Below, piece by piece: positions 12,241 through 23,374 of a DNA stretch of 64,000 nt. A model generated the notes under the pieces. That model was not told the origin of the DNA and searched no databases. It was given only the letters and a program-made list of their open reading frames with translations. Numbering within the stretch: the stretch's first letter is position 1; the number at the start of each line of letters is the position of its first letter. The position numbers and the translations under genes are program-made. The DNA lies in assembly GCA_033085395.1 (NCBI GenBank), contig MU853180.1:248001-312000 (forward strand), read 5' to 3'. Origin of the DNA: Xanthoparmelia taractica. Taxonomy: Eukaryota; Ascomycota; Lecanoromycetes; Lecanorales; Parmeliaceae.

Positions 12241-13698
12241 ATGGACTTCACGCTGCGTTGCAATGCGCTCAATTGCCGAGTCCAACTTGCAGAGCGGGCT
12301 GTAGTGACAACTTGCAGGTGCGTACAACCCAAGGCCATGCTTGCACTTGACTCACAGCAAGCCTAGCCATGTCTTCTGCAACGCTTGCTCTGACGAGCTT
12401 GGTTTGACTGCACCAGCTGGTGGTAATCGAATCTGCCCAGCATGCCGAACTCTTCTCTCTCAGCCCGATGACGCTGTCTCTACATCTCTGCATCCGACCG
12501 AGGACTACAAGACGAGCGTTCTTAGTGGCCTCAGTCCTAGTACTATTATGGAATGTGCTGGGCGTGGGTTGGCCTTCTGGAGCTACCAATCGACGCAAGA
12601 AATGTGCGTATAGGGATGGCGTTACCGCTTACGCTTATTGATGGCTTGCAGCATCTACCAGGAGTATACGGTGAAGGCAATGACGGAGAAGCACAATAGT
12701 CTCAACGTGCAGATCGACAAGATTCTCAACGACGCCAATGCCGAACTGAACATACTGAATCAAAAGCTGAACGGTATGATTCCTCATGGCTTTGGCATCC
12801 TCTCTACTAATCCTGACCAGATATGCAGATAGAACAGGATAAGCTCAAAGTTGAGAACAAGAATCTTGTGACAGCATTCCGAGAGAAGAGCCGCAAACAT
12901 CAGCAAACACAAGAACTTTACGATCGCTTGAAGCGCAAGGAGATGACAGCAGCTGCGCAGTCTGCGGCTTTCGAGTCCGTGGAGGAAGTCCTCGGCAATG
13001 TCCCAAGTCGTCAAGGCTTCGTCTCTTCTCAGCACAATTCAGGCGCTCCAAGAGTCCACGCTCAACAAGACTTCCAGTTCCCTCGTGGGAATGGCGAGGG
13101 GATAGAGCAACGTCACGCCCGACGAAAGAGCGGCAGCAACGAGAATCAGGGCAGCGGGGCAATGATGCCTCCTCCGCTCCATCGACCTGGAGGAACCGGA
13201 AGCAATGCGTATGGTTTTGGTAAGCCGACTCCCTGGATACTAAACACGCTGCTAATAGTAATCTAGCAAACCCCATGCCCACACCATCCAACCATCGCAC
13301 TCAGCTTGGGCCGACAGATCAATCCGCCAATCGCCTAGGAACAGGCGGGTATCGACATGCCACCAACATGATAAACAGGGATTTGCAGAACCATACTCCG
13401 GGCCCACGGCAATCTCTCGGCAGTCTCAACATGAACAGCGTGAATAGGAACGGCTTGAGCGGGTATGGAATGAGTGCGGGTATGAAGGTTGCGAGGCAGC
13501 AGGGTACGCTTGCACGACTCACAAGAGGGTCTAATTTTCAGCTGGAGTTCCTCGATAGTTTCTATGCTGACTGCTATTCATAACGCTGCAGGCTCACGAT
13601 CCCTAGAAACGAACCATGCCAGCCAAGGTCAGCCAGGTGGGCCATCTGGGCACCAGTTCCAGCCCCAGTTCCAACGCGATGACGGTGCCTACTGTTGA
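12241..13698 (+). CDS. HEI10: HEI10/CCNB1IP1-like RING protein (meiotic crossover factor)
   Basis: Six exons (12241-12317, 12358-12603, 12652-12773, 12821-13219, 13267-13503, 13592-13698) encode 395 aa; every junction closes in phase. The N-terminal RING reads LRCNALNCRVQLAERAVVTT, then CSKPSHVFCNACSDELGL and NRICPACRTLLSQPDD. A coiled coil follows (about residues 110-210: YQEYTVKAMTEKHNSLNVQI and IEQDKLKVENKNLVTAFREK). The tail is S/G/N/Q-rich. This is the architecture of HEI10/CCNB1IP1, a SUMO/ubiquitin E3-like protein that marks crossover sites on meiotic chromosomes (known in Sordaria, plants and mammals). Expression only in sexual development is inferred. None of the frames stands out alone because introns interrupt them. 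Confidence 0.88.
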
Positions 13699-14423
13699 CC
13701 CCTGCTGAAGTATCCAGGACGTCTGGATGTATCAGCTGTCATTTGTTTGATATTCGGATTATGCCCGTCTCTGTTAGACTACATTGCGCAATATATACTG
13801 GCAATGCATATGGATCACTGGCTTTATAGCTTGATCGTACGCTCAGAAGAATGGCAGCCTAGCATAACAGGTGGATTACAATTGTCTGCTATGAAGGTTT
13901 CTAAGAGGAAAAGCAGAAGTCTTTTTGGCTTTACTCGTATTCGCACTCATTAACACCTTGAATTCGTTCGTTCCTCCATATCCGACCTTCAGACTCGACT
14001 TTAACCGTAGATCTCCCGCTTGATGGCAGCGCCATTTCATTAATCAACGGCACTTGATTGGACCAGGCGATATCACTTGTTTTTGCGCTAACCTCAGCTC
14101 GCATTTGGAAACATTTGACTGGTTCCGTCTGCTCTGAAAAATACTCCTTCTCCCTTTTAATTATCAGGTCCCAAAAGTCACGCTGACTATATATCACCCA
14201 ATACTGCACCCACCCTTGTTCTCTCTACTGTCCACTTAAACCATGCCATCCCCTTGACTCTGATGGGAAATGAAGCTTTCTTTCTTTTGCACATAACAAA
14301 GCGGTCTTTAGGTCGGATTTCATCAGCTATCTCATAAGAGCTTCGAAGACAGCATATCATAAGTATCAATTTGGTTATAGCAACTCGTTAAGTTTCTAGC
14401 CTCCGTAAAGTACAGTTCACGCA
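13699..14423. other. Intergenic region
   Basis: 725 bp between HEI10-like and the SDR-like gene, both on plus. The minus frame 13931-14209 has no recognisable similarity. The last 200 bp probably hold the SDR-like promoter; no clear TATA or binding site is evident. Confidence 0.35.
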
Positions 14424-15690
14424 ATGGTGTCCCTCACAAATGTCCAATCATCAAATTCCCGCATCGCCTCCGCTCTTCCTCCAGGTCTCGTCGCCGTCTT
14501 CGTTGGCGCCACCAGTGGTGTTGGTGAAACATCGTTGAAGCAATTCGCCAAGTATGCCCGCCAGCCACGCCTCTATTTCATAGGCCGCTCGCATGAAGCC
14601 GGAGATCGCATAGTATCCGAATGCAAAGCCCTGAACTCGCAAGGGGAGTATATCTTCATCCAGGCAGACACCAGCCTGATCCGCACCGTGGATGACGTCT
14701 GTCGGAAGATCAAGAGCAAAGAAAAGGCTGTCAATCTCCTTTTTCTCAGCACAGGGTCACTGATCAACACGGGTATGCCACCGACTCATCCCAGACTGCT
14801 CTGGTTCACGGAGAACTTTCTACAAGCACGTGCATAAGCCATCTGACCGTAATATGAGCACAGAGACTTCAGAGGGCCTCCCCTTCGGCACAGCTTTGTT
14901 AACATATTCCCGCAATCGATTTATCGTCAACCTTTTGCCTCTCCTCCGGCAGGCTACTTCCCTTCGTCGCGTCGTCACCGCATTCGCTGCCGGTAAAGAA
15001 GGCCCAGTCAGCGTGGACGACTTTCCAGGCTTGAAAGTCTCTGTGCTTTCAGCACGCGGCCACGCCGCCTCGCTCGTCACCTTGTCCCTCGAAGCCCTTG
15101 CCAAGAAAGCACCCGACGTGACTTTTATCCACGACTTTCCGGGTCCGGTCAAGTCGAACTTTTTGCGAGGAGGGCAGGGTGCAGTTGTAGCTGTTATGAA
15201 TGGAGTCTACAAAGTCATGTCCCCTTTGATGAATTTTTATTCGATCGAGGAGTGCGGTGAGCGTCATCTGTTTCTGGCAACGAGCGCGAGGTACGTAGGT
15301 TTGAGAGTGTGCCCTGCTTACTTGATTTTGGTTTCTGAGCTGCACGAAATGTTTCGAGAGTAGAATCCTGTCTTACATCTTACGAGTGTCTTGTGCATTA
15401 AGCATCTCACAGACATCAGCACATACTGACTCCGGCCTCTGCGCAGGTATCCCGCAGCTTCGAACGGGGACGTAGCTCCCGGGGTCCCCTTGAGCGGTGA
15501 AGTCGCCGTCGCAAGCGGAACCAACGGGGAAACAGGAAGCGGCGTCTACTCTGTCGATTTGCAAGGCGAGAGTTCGGGACACCTGGTGCGGGAACTCCTG
15601 GACAGTTACCGGAAGGAAGGGGTGGTGGATAAGTTTTGGGAGCACACGGAAGAGGAGTTTAGGCGGATTACGGGGGTGGAGGCGGTGTAG
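14424..15690 (+). CDS. SDR-like NAD(P)-binding protein (fungal oxidoreductase)
   Basis: Exons 14424-14772, 14864-15290 and 15447-15690 give 339 aa. The Rossmann start is AVFVGATSGVGETSLKQFAK (the TGxxxGxG variant GATSGVG), followed by RLYFIGRS and FIQADTSLIRTVDDVCRKIK, then NLLFLSTGSL as in short-chain dehydrogenases. The usual YxxxK catalytic pair is not evident; instead the segment LLTYSRNRFIVNLLPLLR follows. This is a common Pezizomycotina family, often annotated as NAD(P)-binding or short-chain dehydrogenase and sometimes found in secondary-metabolite clusters. Substrate and activity are unknown, and no cluster partners surround it here. Exon borders are well supported by phase. Confidence 0.82.
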
Positions 15691-16277
15691 ATAGATCGGA
15701 AAGTTAATGCCAACAAAGCGGTGGAGTGGAGTGGAGTGAGAGATTGATGCTGTGGAGATTTACTTGTGGTTGGTTGTTTGTGGGTGGGTTCAGCTGCGTG
15801 GTAGTTCTTTTGGATGTGCAAAGAAACGTGAATACGAGAGTTGTGCTTGGGTTTGGAAGCATATAGGTGCGTGTCTGCAGTGGTTCTATTTGGGTTTTTT
15901 TTTCGCAGTGATGGCTCTTTGCGGGTATATATATCAGGTTGCTCTGTACCTTTTACGTCTACTTTCATGATTTCTTCTAGTGGGAAGGAGAGGCGGGCGT
16001 TGTAGCAGGTTCATCTCAGCTCAGCTCGAAAGCACGTCCGATCCTGTCCCAAATCTCTCATGGTTGATTGATATTACTTGATTGATGTTAGTTGATATTG
16101 CCGGGCAAAGGCAGTACCGCTTTTTGGCTCTGGAGTCTTGACTAGTTATGAGCATCATTTTATCTTTTCTGTTTAGTCGGATATGATTTCACAATTTTGC
16201 TTAATGGTCTATTGTATGAGGTGGCCATCTTCCCAACTCCTCCAGCGTTTTCTTGTAAATCAATTGGTACATACACT

Positions 16278-16437
16278 CAACCTCCCTCCCTTCCTCCCTT
16301 CCTTCCTCCTTTCCATCCTCCCTTCCCTTCTCTGTTCCCTCTCTCCCTCCCTTCCTTTAACTCCCTCACCCCATCATCATCCTTCTTCGCTCCCACTCCT
16401 TACCCTTCCCCTCCCTTCCCTTCCCCTCTCCGTCCCA
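16278..16437 (+). repeat. Polypyrimidine (CCTT/CCCT) low-complexity tract
   Basis: About 160 bases made almost only of C and T on plus, built of irregular CCCTCC and TTCC units. Such homopyrimidine tracts can form triplex (H-DNA) and are mutation-prone. The apparent S/P/L-rich open frames across it (16183-16524) are low-complexity artefacts. Confidence 0.85.
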
Positions 16438-16713
16438 TATTCTACGCTGATGATACTATTTCTTACCCTAATATGTCTGCTTTATAGCCCGGGCGGTATG
16501 AAGCAGTCATTTGTTGCCGGCTAGGTTATGATCACAACCTCATATGGCTGTCGCAGAATCTTGCTCGCAGAGCTTCTTCCAGGTCGACAGCTAGAGCCAG
16601 GTCTATCCCATCTTCTGGCGCCTCGCCTAGGGGGATAAAATGTCTTGGCTGCAAGGCTGGGCCCCTGAATTGTACCCGTATGCTGCAGTACTACTCTACT
16701 ACGTCTCCACAGC

Positions 16714-16915
16714 ATGTGACTGGATCATGCCCCACCTGCCGAGAAAGCATTAACAGTAGACTGGTTCATACCCCGATCATACCCCTAATCATATCCCTAC
16801 GGTGAAGTAGACATAGGGGTATGCAATAGACATAGGGGTAATGAAGTGGACATAGGGGTATGAAGTAGGCATAGGGGTATGAAGTAGACATAGGGGTATG
16901 ATCCAGTCGGTTGCC
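16714..16915 (+). repeat. 19-bp minisatellite (5 units) with inverted-repeat flanks
   Basis: Five tandem copies of GAAGTAGACATAGGGGTAT lie at 16804-16822, 16823-16842 (20 bp, diverged), 16843-16861, 16862-16880 and 16881-16899. Immediately left, 16759-16800 holds CATACCCC and CATACCCCTA in the opposite orientation. The flanks form an imperfect inverted repeat: GACTGGTTCATACCCC at about 16759-16774 against GGGGTATGATCCAGTC at about 16893-16908. A third copy of the flank (GACTGGATCATGCCCC) is near 16721-16736. The whole could fold into a long hairpin. It may be a degenerate MITE-like element or a slippage product. Confidence 0.8.
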
Positions 16916-17865
16916 CGAGATGCACGGGCATAGCTTCCAGCAATGCCACACTCCTGCTTATGCACAAGGGCACAGCTCATTTTTCATGTAGTCCGACCAA
17001 AATAATCCCTGCCTTATGCGTGTCTGGTTTCAGCCTCATGCAGTAGGCGCTGGATCAGGGCCTATTCCATGGAATACCTTCGCCTAAACCGTCTTAACTG
17101 ATGTCTATAAGTGGCAAATGTGGCACAGGTGCGGCGCGTAGGTAGGCTTCTCAGTGATAGCATTATGCCTGTTTATGCTAGTTTCTTGGCATCATTGTTA
17201 CACCCATCCTTATTCTGCTCCGTGCCAAAGAGACGTTCATCCGTAAACGCAATGAAATGGCCAAGTTTGCGCTTACTGGATGACTATATGCTACCTACGT
17301 CTCATTGAATTCACCTTTTTGTATATCTCGTAGATGCGGAAGGTCTGTACGACATCGCACTTTACTTCTATTTGGACCTACTGATTTTAACACCCTTCTT
17401 TGCATAAAGCCTGTTGGTACGCAATGTCTTTGTTCGTTAAGCAGATCTATCTTCTCGTGCCAGTATCGTACCGTCAGACCTGTCGGACTCTGCTGACGGC
17501 GTAGGTGGAGTGGCTGATCTTTTAATACCCGTGCTTTGCTGTCATCTATGCTTAATGACTATTTGCTCCTTGCAGCTTCGCAATAAAATTACTCGAGAGT
17601 TGTTTCATCAACGTCCTATCGACTCTTGGTAGTATAGGACCGTGGCACGAGGTCGGTTCGGGATATGAGCCGGTAATGTGCCCAGCCGTTCCGGTCAACG
17701 ATGCAGGGCAACGCCACCGTATATTGGACGTTGGGTAAGGTATGGTTACGAGAAGCCAATTTAGATCACGGCGTGTAAGAGGCAAAGGAGCATGTTGCTC
17801 GGTCCTGCAAGCTTAAGGGGTGGACACGACTCTAGAGAATCCAGCATATACCTGAGAACGACGAA

Positions 17866-17873
17866 TATAAAAG
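17866..17873 (+). promoter_or_regulatory. TATA box of small secreted protein gene
   Basis: TATAAAAG lies about 207 bp before the ATG at 18080 and is followed by a C/A/T-rich leader of typical fungal type (CATCACCATCG..., CAACAAGCG...). The position and the strong consensus match suggest a highly inducible promoter; regulation itself is inferred. Confidence 0.6.
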
Positions 17874-18079
17874 GAGCTTCACTTCCCAAGTGTCCAACCC
17901 ATCACCATCGTCTTCATCAACACCACAACTACGACAAGAGTCCAAACAACAAGCGAAACACTACACAATCCGAGCATCAGCTTCTTCGTCCGCAGTTCCC
18001 TCCTAGTCAAACAGTAATTCGGTCTCTTGCTTCAAAGACATCTCCGAGCAAGCCCACTCTCTCCTACAACCTATCGAAA

Positions 18080-18544
18080 ATGCACTACAAAGTCGCTGCC
18101 CTTCTATCCGCCGCTACCTTCTCACTCTGCGCCTTTGCGCGTCCTCCTCCTCCTCCACCACCACCCCATTCAGACGTCAACCCCACCCCGCTTGATAAGC
18201 GTTATGTCAACGGCTGGTGCGGCGTACACATCACGCAATACCAGAGAAATGAGGGTCCCGTGGGCTCCGACGGAAGCAATTCCGAATATCGCCTCGACGT
18301 GAGCCTCTTTGATGCGATGCAAGACCCCATCGGTGGTAGCTCGCTCCTCAGCCTCCCGGGTGGCAATTACAAGGACATTGACAGCCAGCTTCCCTATACG
18401 TTCGAGGTGATGGTTGGAGGCGCGGACAAGCAGCCTATCAGATTCCAGTACAGCGGACAGGCATGGACTAGTGATGATGGGCAGTGCCGTGTGGGCCACT
18501 ATGAGAGTGGTAGGCGCAACATGGATTGTGGATTCAGCTGCTAG
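18080..18544 (+). CDS. Small secreted cysteine-containing protein (effector-like)
   Basis: An uninterrupted 154-aa frame. Signal peptide MHYKVAALLSAATFSLCAFA is followed by a poly-proline propeptide (eight consecutive P) and a dibasic Kex2 site (PLDKR then YVNGWCG). The mature part, of about 110 aa, has four cysteines (WCG, QCR, MDCGF, SC at the C-terminus), which could form two disulphides. I recognise no domain. The frame upstream to 17792 is also open, but the ATG at 18080 sits right before a clear signal peptide and downstream of the TATA box. It lies alone in a gene-poor patch next to a P450 pseudogene, a setting common for host- or niche-specific secreted proteins. Function unknown. Confidence 0.8.
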   Translation: MHYKVAALLSAATFSLCAFARPPPPPPPPHSDVNPTPLDKRYVNGWCGVHITQYQRNEGPVGSDGSNSEYRLDVSLFDAMQDPIGGSSLLSLPGGNYKDIDSQLPYTFEVMVGGADKQPIRFQYSGQAWTSDDGQCRVGHYESGRRNMDCGFSC

Positions 18545-18833
18545 ATGCGATGGCAATGCCAGACGCAACGTAGCAGCTATGCCCACTAGCAAGCTCGTCT
18601 GATGGGTTGTCAGGGTGTAAAGCGGGATCTAATACAGAGACTGTGTGTTGAGCATTCTTGTTTTGCCATTTCCTTCTTGTGTTTTTGGGGCAGCCGTCAG
18701 GCCTTCCACACTCATTTACATCTTTATTTCACTTCCATACAAAACGGGCCGTTACAGTAGCGAAGATCAATAAGCATAGACAACATCTCGTTGGTATTAC
18801 TTATACTTGCCAGATGCAGGTGCATTTCGCATC

Positions 18834-20651
18834 TTATTTTCTACCTGTAAATCCAAACTTCAAAACGTGCGATAGGACCTTGTTAAACGCCCATGTGTCC
18901 CCTTCATACCCCTCCTTCGTCGAAATAGCAACATCGAACCTCGACGTCGGCGGCGTTATCGAGGACTCAACATCATTCCCCTCCATCTTCGGCTCCTTCC
19001 ATACATCACCTCATGGTCTCATATCGCCCCGCATCACAAACATGGCCGCCGTCACCTAATCTCAATGAGGGCAAAATGCCTGCCGGGACCCAAGCTCGTT
19101 CCGCCTCCAAAAGAACTAAAGGCCCCGGGGCGATGATTTCCCTCTCCCTTGATGAATCTTCGAGGGTTGAAGTCTTTAACGTCGGCTCCCCATAACGCTG
19201 GGTTGGCGTGCATACTCGCACCGGGGACCTGGACAATGGAACCTTGTTTCAGGAGATATCTGTCGTTCAGGAGGGTGTCTCGTCGTACCCACCGTGTGTA
19301 TACGTCGTTCGTTTTAAGGCGGAGTGTCTCTCGGTAAGTTGAGTGCAAAAGGGGGCAATTTTCCCGCAGCTTTACCACGCTGATCGGGTGCTTTATCCGG
19401 GAATCCTGTATACTGAGTGTTTCTGTTGATTTAACATTTGCGATTTCTCGCCGTACATCTTTCAAAGGACCTGGAAGGGAATAAATGTAGAACAAGAGCC
19501 AAAAGACAGTCGGTGTTGCATTGATCAATAATCCGATAATGCTGGCTGCTCAGTTCGAAACGGGCAATACTATCCGGCGATAAACCGGTTCTTGACATAA
19601 ATATTATATCGAGCCTTTGTCAAATGGCAGCTAGTATGTTGTCCGCCGCGCGAGAAATATTTCTTCATAGCGTTGAAAATCATTTGTGGGCTCTGCTTGC
19701 ACTCCATCTAGGCGCAACACCGAGGAGCAGGAACGTTGTCCTTTTCGAAAGTCCTGGTTCACATTCAGTATCACGCCATAAGATTTGCGCAACCCATCCT
19801 ATCTATCCGACATTGAGGAGACGAGCTGGGGCCATAGGACGTACCAAAAGGCGTCTTCAAGGCGCGGTTCAGACTGAAAAGGGTTCTCTGGGCCGTAAAG
19901 AATCTCAGTGCCCGCATGCGTAAACACTCGGCGGGCCCACGCATACAGATCTGTGGTGGTTGTTGCCTCCGCAGCGCTGGCGAATTCATCTAGAAACGGC
20001 AGGACGGCCGAGAGCATGTCTTGGACCATAATGTCGAGTTGAGGTCCTGGTGGTAGACCCGGCTACGTCTCTCTATGTGTATCCGGTATGAGCCCCCAAC
20101 CCCCCTCGTCAGCTTCCATGTTCCGTTTCACAATCCCATGGCCTTCTCGTCGACTAGAAATAGCTTCGGCAGCATGGCAGCGACGAAGGATTGGAACGAG
20201 AGGCCTTTGGTATGGCGCTGAACTGCAATTACCAGTTCCGGAGAATTGACGATATAGGTCCTCTGGTTGAGCATCTGAAGCGTGTATATGGGTAGATCAT
20301 GCCTTGAGCTTTTATGACCTTTAGAGGATTATCTTGAGCGACTTTCTGTCTATACTCTCACCTCATTCGTGTATATTAATTCAGACCATACTGCAATAGT
20401 CCGAAAATATGGCCTAAGAAAGGGATCTTTTGTGGCAACACATGTGGCTGCCTTAAATCCTACCGTGGACTAAAGCGGGTTAAAGAGAAGAAAGTAACCA
20501 CAACAATGACAAGTAACGGAGTGATCGCTGCCACCATCCAGATCGACGAATCTAGAAAGACTCTGGATAGTTTGCAGTATTCTGGCACGGTCAAGCTTCT
20601 CTGAGTGAAGAATGTGGGAATAGTGAGGGACGATTCAGGGAGAAAAGGCAA
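18834..20651 (-). pseudogene. Cytochrome P450 pseudogene
   Basis: P450 coding sequence is readable in several minus frames. A possible membrane anchor lies at 20651-20460 (SIWMVAAITPLLVIVVV). An N-terminal portion at about 20290-20140 reads PIYTLQMLNQRTYIVNSPEL. A middle part is at 20029-19799 (TDLYAWARRVFTHAGTEILY). The C-terminal half at 19528-19052 has the ExxR-containing helix (STYRETLRL), the DFNPRRF motif and the haem loop. A tail at about 19010-18834 reads EPKMEGNDVESSI, STKEGYEGDTWAF. Frameshifts occur near 20135 and after 19055, with stops between. In the haem loop the invariant Cys is replaced: FGGGTSLGPGRHFA has Gly (codon at 19090-19088). The gene is therefore dead. The family looks like the fungal CYP7/CYP8-like group (inferred). 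Confidence 0.88.
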
Positions 20652-22752
20652 TTGGACCTACCAGGGAACATGTTGATCGGAGTATAGCTGGAGATACGAT
20701 GTGCGCAGACACATGGTGGGAGCTAAGATTGGGCGGTAATGTACATCAGATTCGATGTGATTTCAGTATGAGCAAGCGGGAGGTCGTTGTAATATCATCC
20801 TTCGTGAAACCCTTAAGTCGGACAAGGAAGATCCGTCCCGAGTCGATACGAATGTCGACTCCGAAGCCGGAAGTGGTGTGCACTTTTTCAATATACGTTA
20901 CCTAGCCTGTTGACACCGGGTCCTTCCGACGTCAAGCTTCCTCACCGCCCGACTCTTCCCAATCCACTCCGTTTACTGAACCAAGCTTTGTTAAGTCTCT
21001 GCCTGAAATAGACCATCTGAAGCGGCCGGGAATATCGAATGCAGGGACGAGTTTGGCCGCTTTGCTCTTCATGCGCCGGTAGTTACTGTATCAAGCAAGC
21101 CCGAAGGACAAGGCTACCCCAAAGAAGTGTAATTTCAACCGTGAAAGGGCTCCTCACATAACTCCTACATACACAGAGACCCTTGATGCTTCGTACGAGA
21201 CATTTAATTTAATAGTAATTGATCCATCAAGAATTCTTGAAATGTTCCTAGAAAGACTCTTCAGTCATAGCCCAGATGTCGTCTTCGTCGAGTTTCATCA
21301 CCATTTTGCACAGGAGACCGAGTAAGGCCACAGGGAGCCAGTGGTGTCCTCTTGCCTTATTGGTAGTAGCCTTTTCAATCGAATGAATCCATTAGAGTCT
21401 TTCCCCGTAAAGGTTCTCTTCTGGAGACAAGAAAGCATGCTGTCTTAAGCGTTGCCACACTCATCTTCAGGACGGGCGTCTGCTCACTCTAGGATCGAGA
21501 AGTACCAGGGATATTAGATAGAGGATTCTGATGCTCGGTGCCCAAGATCATGGGTTGAAAGGCGATAAGACGCCCTTCAACCTTGTACTCCCTTGCGCAT
21601 TACTGCTTCAAGTTCGAAAGCGCCATAAAGAGCCGAGGAAAGCTCCCTGTGAGAGTACATGGGTATGTTCATGGCAGCAGGCAAGTGCGAATGAAGCATG
21701 TGTAGATAAGCTCGAATGGAGTCACTGTGCCTCAGCCTTACCAAGAGCAACTGGGCCAAAAGCGGCCGCGATTGCGGTAGCTCAGACACAATCACCAACA
21801 ACCTTGTTGTGTTATCGTGTGCAACTCGTGGCTAAGAAGCGGCAAAGATTTGGAGTTTCAGAGTGACACGAAGCCAAACACCTGCCACACAAACGCATCA
21901 TGTTTCTGCACATCAAGGTCTCTGATCGGCTAGGGATGACGAATTTCCATCCTTCCTTTTGAATCCTATCATGTCATTAGATGTTATCTATGACTCTGAG
22001 CCACGATGAAGTGGATAGAAGTGAATATCGACTCAAATATCAGCAATTGAGACCTTACCCTAGCCCTGAGTCTGGCTAATTTGGGGCTAGCTTCGATCAA
22101 TCATGAAGCAGACAAGGCAAGACAAGATATCTAAAAATCGACCCGTCTCACTACGAGATCAATTGGACCCTCTCCAAGCGCAAAATCAATCGTATTCTGC
22201 CATCCAAGAAATGGACAGAGTGCGCAACAACCAAACAGCAGTCAAGTCCCTGAAGCAAGCACGCAAGCGAGGGCTGAGTCCCCGAAATCCTGCAACACCA
22301 CACACCCTTCAAACAAACATTTACCCCGTTCGTTCAACGCATTATTAACAGGTGAACGGCTCTCTTATTAACAACGAGTGCAACAAAAGGATTCTCAAAA
22401 GTCTCCTCGTCTCGAATCCGTCGCACGTCATTGTTGCGACCCTGTGAGTCGGCTTCGCGTCTATCATTCCCGTTTCACTCGGCCATCTTGCCGTTTCAAA
22501 ACCGGACGAGGCTGAGCACAGTTTGTGCCATCTTGTGTGCTGATGGATCAATTGAGTCCAATAGAGCAGGTGAGACCCTTTTTGCGCCTTACATATCGTG
22601 TTGCATGTTGGGTAGAGAGTTGGGATAGTACTTCTATGACGTTTTTTCATGTTGGGGGTATCTTGTACCTGTGTCTACATAAACCGTCTCTCACTCCCAG
22701 AATATGCTATCAATCTGTCCCATTCCATACCATACCCAGTACAAATAAGACC
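20652..22752. other. Gene-poor region with possible decayed coding patches
   Basis: About 2.1 kb without an intact gene. Short protein-like patches occur, for example plus 20938-21080 and minus 21400-21255 (KMVMKLDEDDIWAMTEESF before a stop), but they cannot be joined or assigned. Together with the adjacent P450 pseudogene this suggests an area of gene decay. Confidence 0.45.
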
Positions 22753-23085
22753 ATGCAAAGACATCCCGTCATCATACACCAATCCCCTCAGATCCAAGTG
22801 AACACCCACTCTTCTGTTCAAACAAGCACAATGGAGCGCCAACCTACATACGAACCCACCAAGGCCACTCCCTCTGCCTTGACACCGAGGAACCGCACCG
22901 TCTCTAACGCTTCGTCCTCGTCATCTGGCCTCTCTCGCCGCAAGCTCATTCGCGATCGCTACAAGCGACCATGGCAGCTCATGTCCGTCATCACACTTCA
23001 TAAAGACGACTTGCCTGTGGGTAGGAGTGACGGATTGAAGAGTCCATACCCAACGCCCGGACGGAGGAATTACGATAGGGTTTGA
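22753..23085 (+). CDS. Small basic hypothetical protein
   Basis: A 110-aa intronless frame starting MQRHPVIIHQSPQIQVN. It is S/T/P/R-rich and mostly disordered, with a conserved-looking basic segment in the C-terminal half: GLSRRKLIRDRYKRPWQLM, then SVITLHKDDLPVGRSDG. No signal peptide, no membrane segment and no cysteines. I do not recognise it. A leader of typical C/T/A-rich type (CCATTCCATACCATACCCAG) precedes the ATG. The RRKLIRDRYKRPWQ stretch looks like a nucleic-acid- or partner-binding short motif, but that is a guess. It may be a real orphan or a chance frame. Confidence 0.5.
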   Translation: MQRHPVIIHQSPQIQVNTHSSVQTSTMERQPTYEPTKATPSALTPRNRTVSNASSSSSGLSRRKLIRDRYKRPWQLMSVITLHKDDLPVGRSDGLKSPYPTPGRRNYDRV

Positions 23086-23374
23086 GCCGTTGCACGTGGT
23101 GTACATCCTGAGATGATATGACAGAGGGGAGTGTTTGGCGCAATGATATGGCCAGTGGATGGAGCGCGTTATACATAGTCATTGGCCAGGAGCCTAGAAA
23201 TTTTCCGTCTCATCTTCTGCTCTTGATCAGGCTTAGATACTTTCATTTGGAGTCCTTCGGAGTGGCGTGAGGCAGACCTCTGTGGGTAATTTAGATACTA
23301 TATAGTCATGACATAAGACAGCACAGGACTGTCGTTAACTAACAGAGCTTCTTCTCGGGCCTTATGTGCATATA

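Larger units (their letters stand above)
15691..17865. other. Gene-poor accessory stretch
   Basis: Apart from the polypyrimidine tract and minisatellite listed separately, I find no supportable gene. Short frames on both strands (for example 17111-17308 plus, 17552-17785 minus) have no recognisable domains. Features such as simple repeats, inverted repeats and the absence of conserved coding set this region apart from the compact neighbourhoods on either side. Confidence 0.5.

Noticed and set aside
14424..15690. A secondary-metabolite gene cluster around the SDR-like gene and the P450 pseudogene
   Set aside because: No polyketide synthase, NRPS, terpene cyclase or cluster regulator lies in the window, and the two genes are 3 kb apart with unrelated neighbours.
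16183..16524. Pro/Ser/Leu-rich frames across the polypyrimidine tract
   Set aside because: The composition follows directly from C/T-only DNA in every frame; no start context, splice sites or conserved features.
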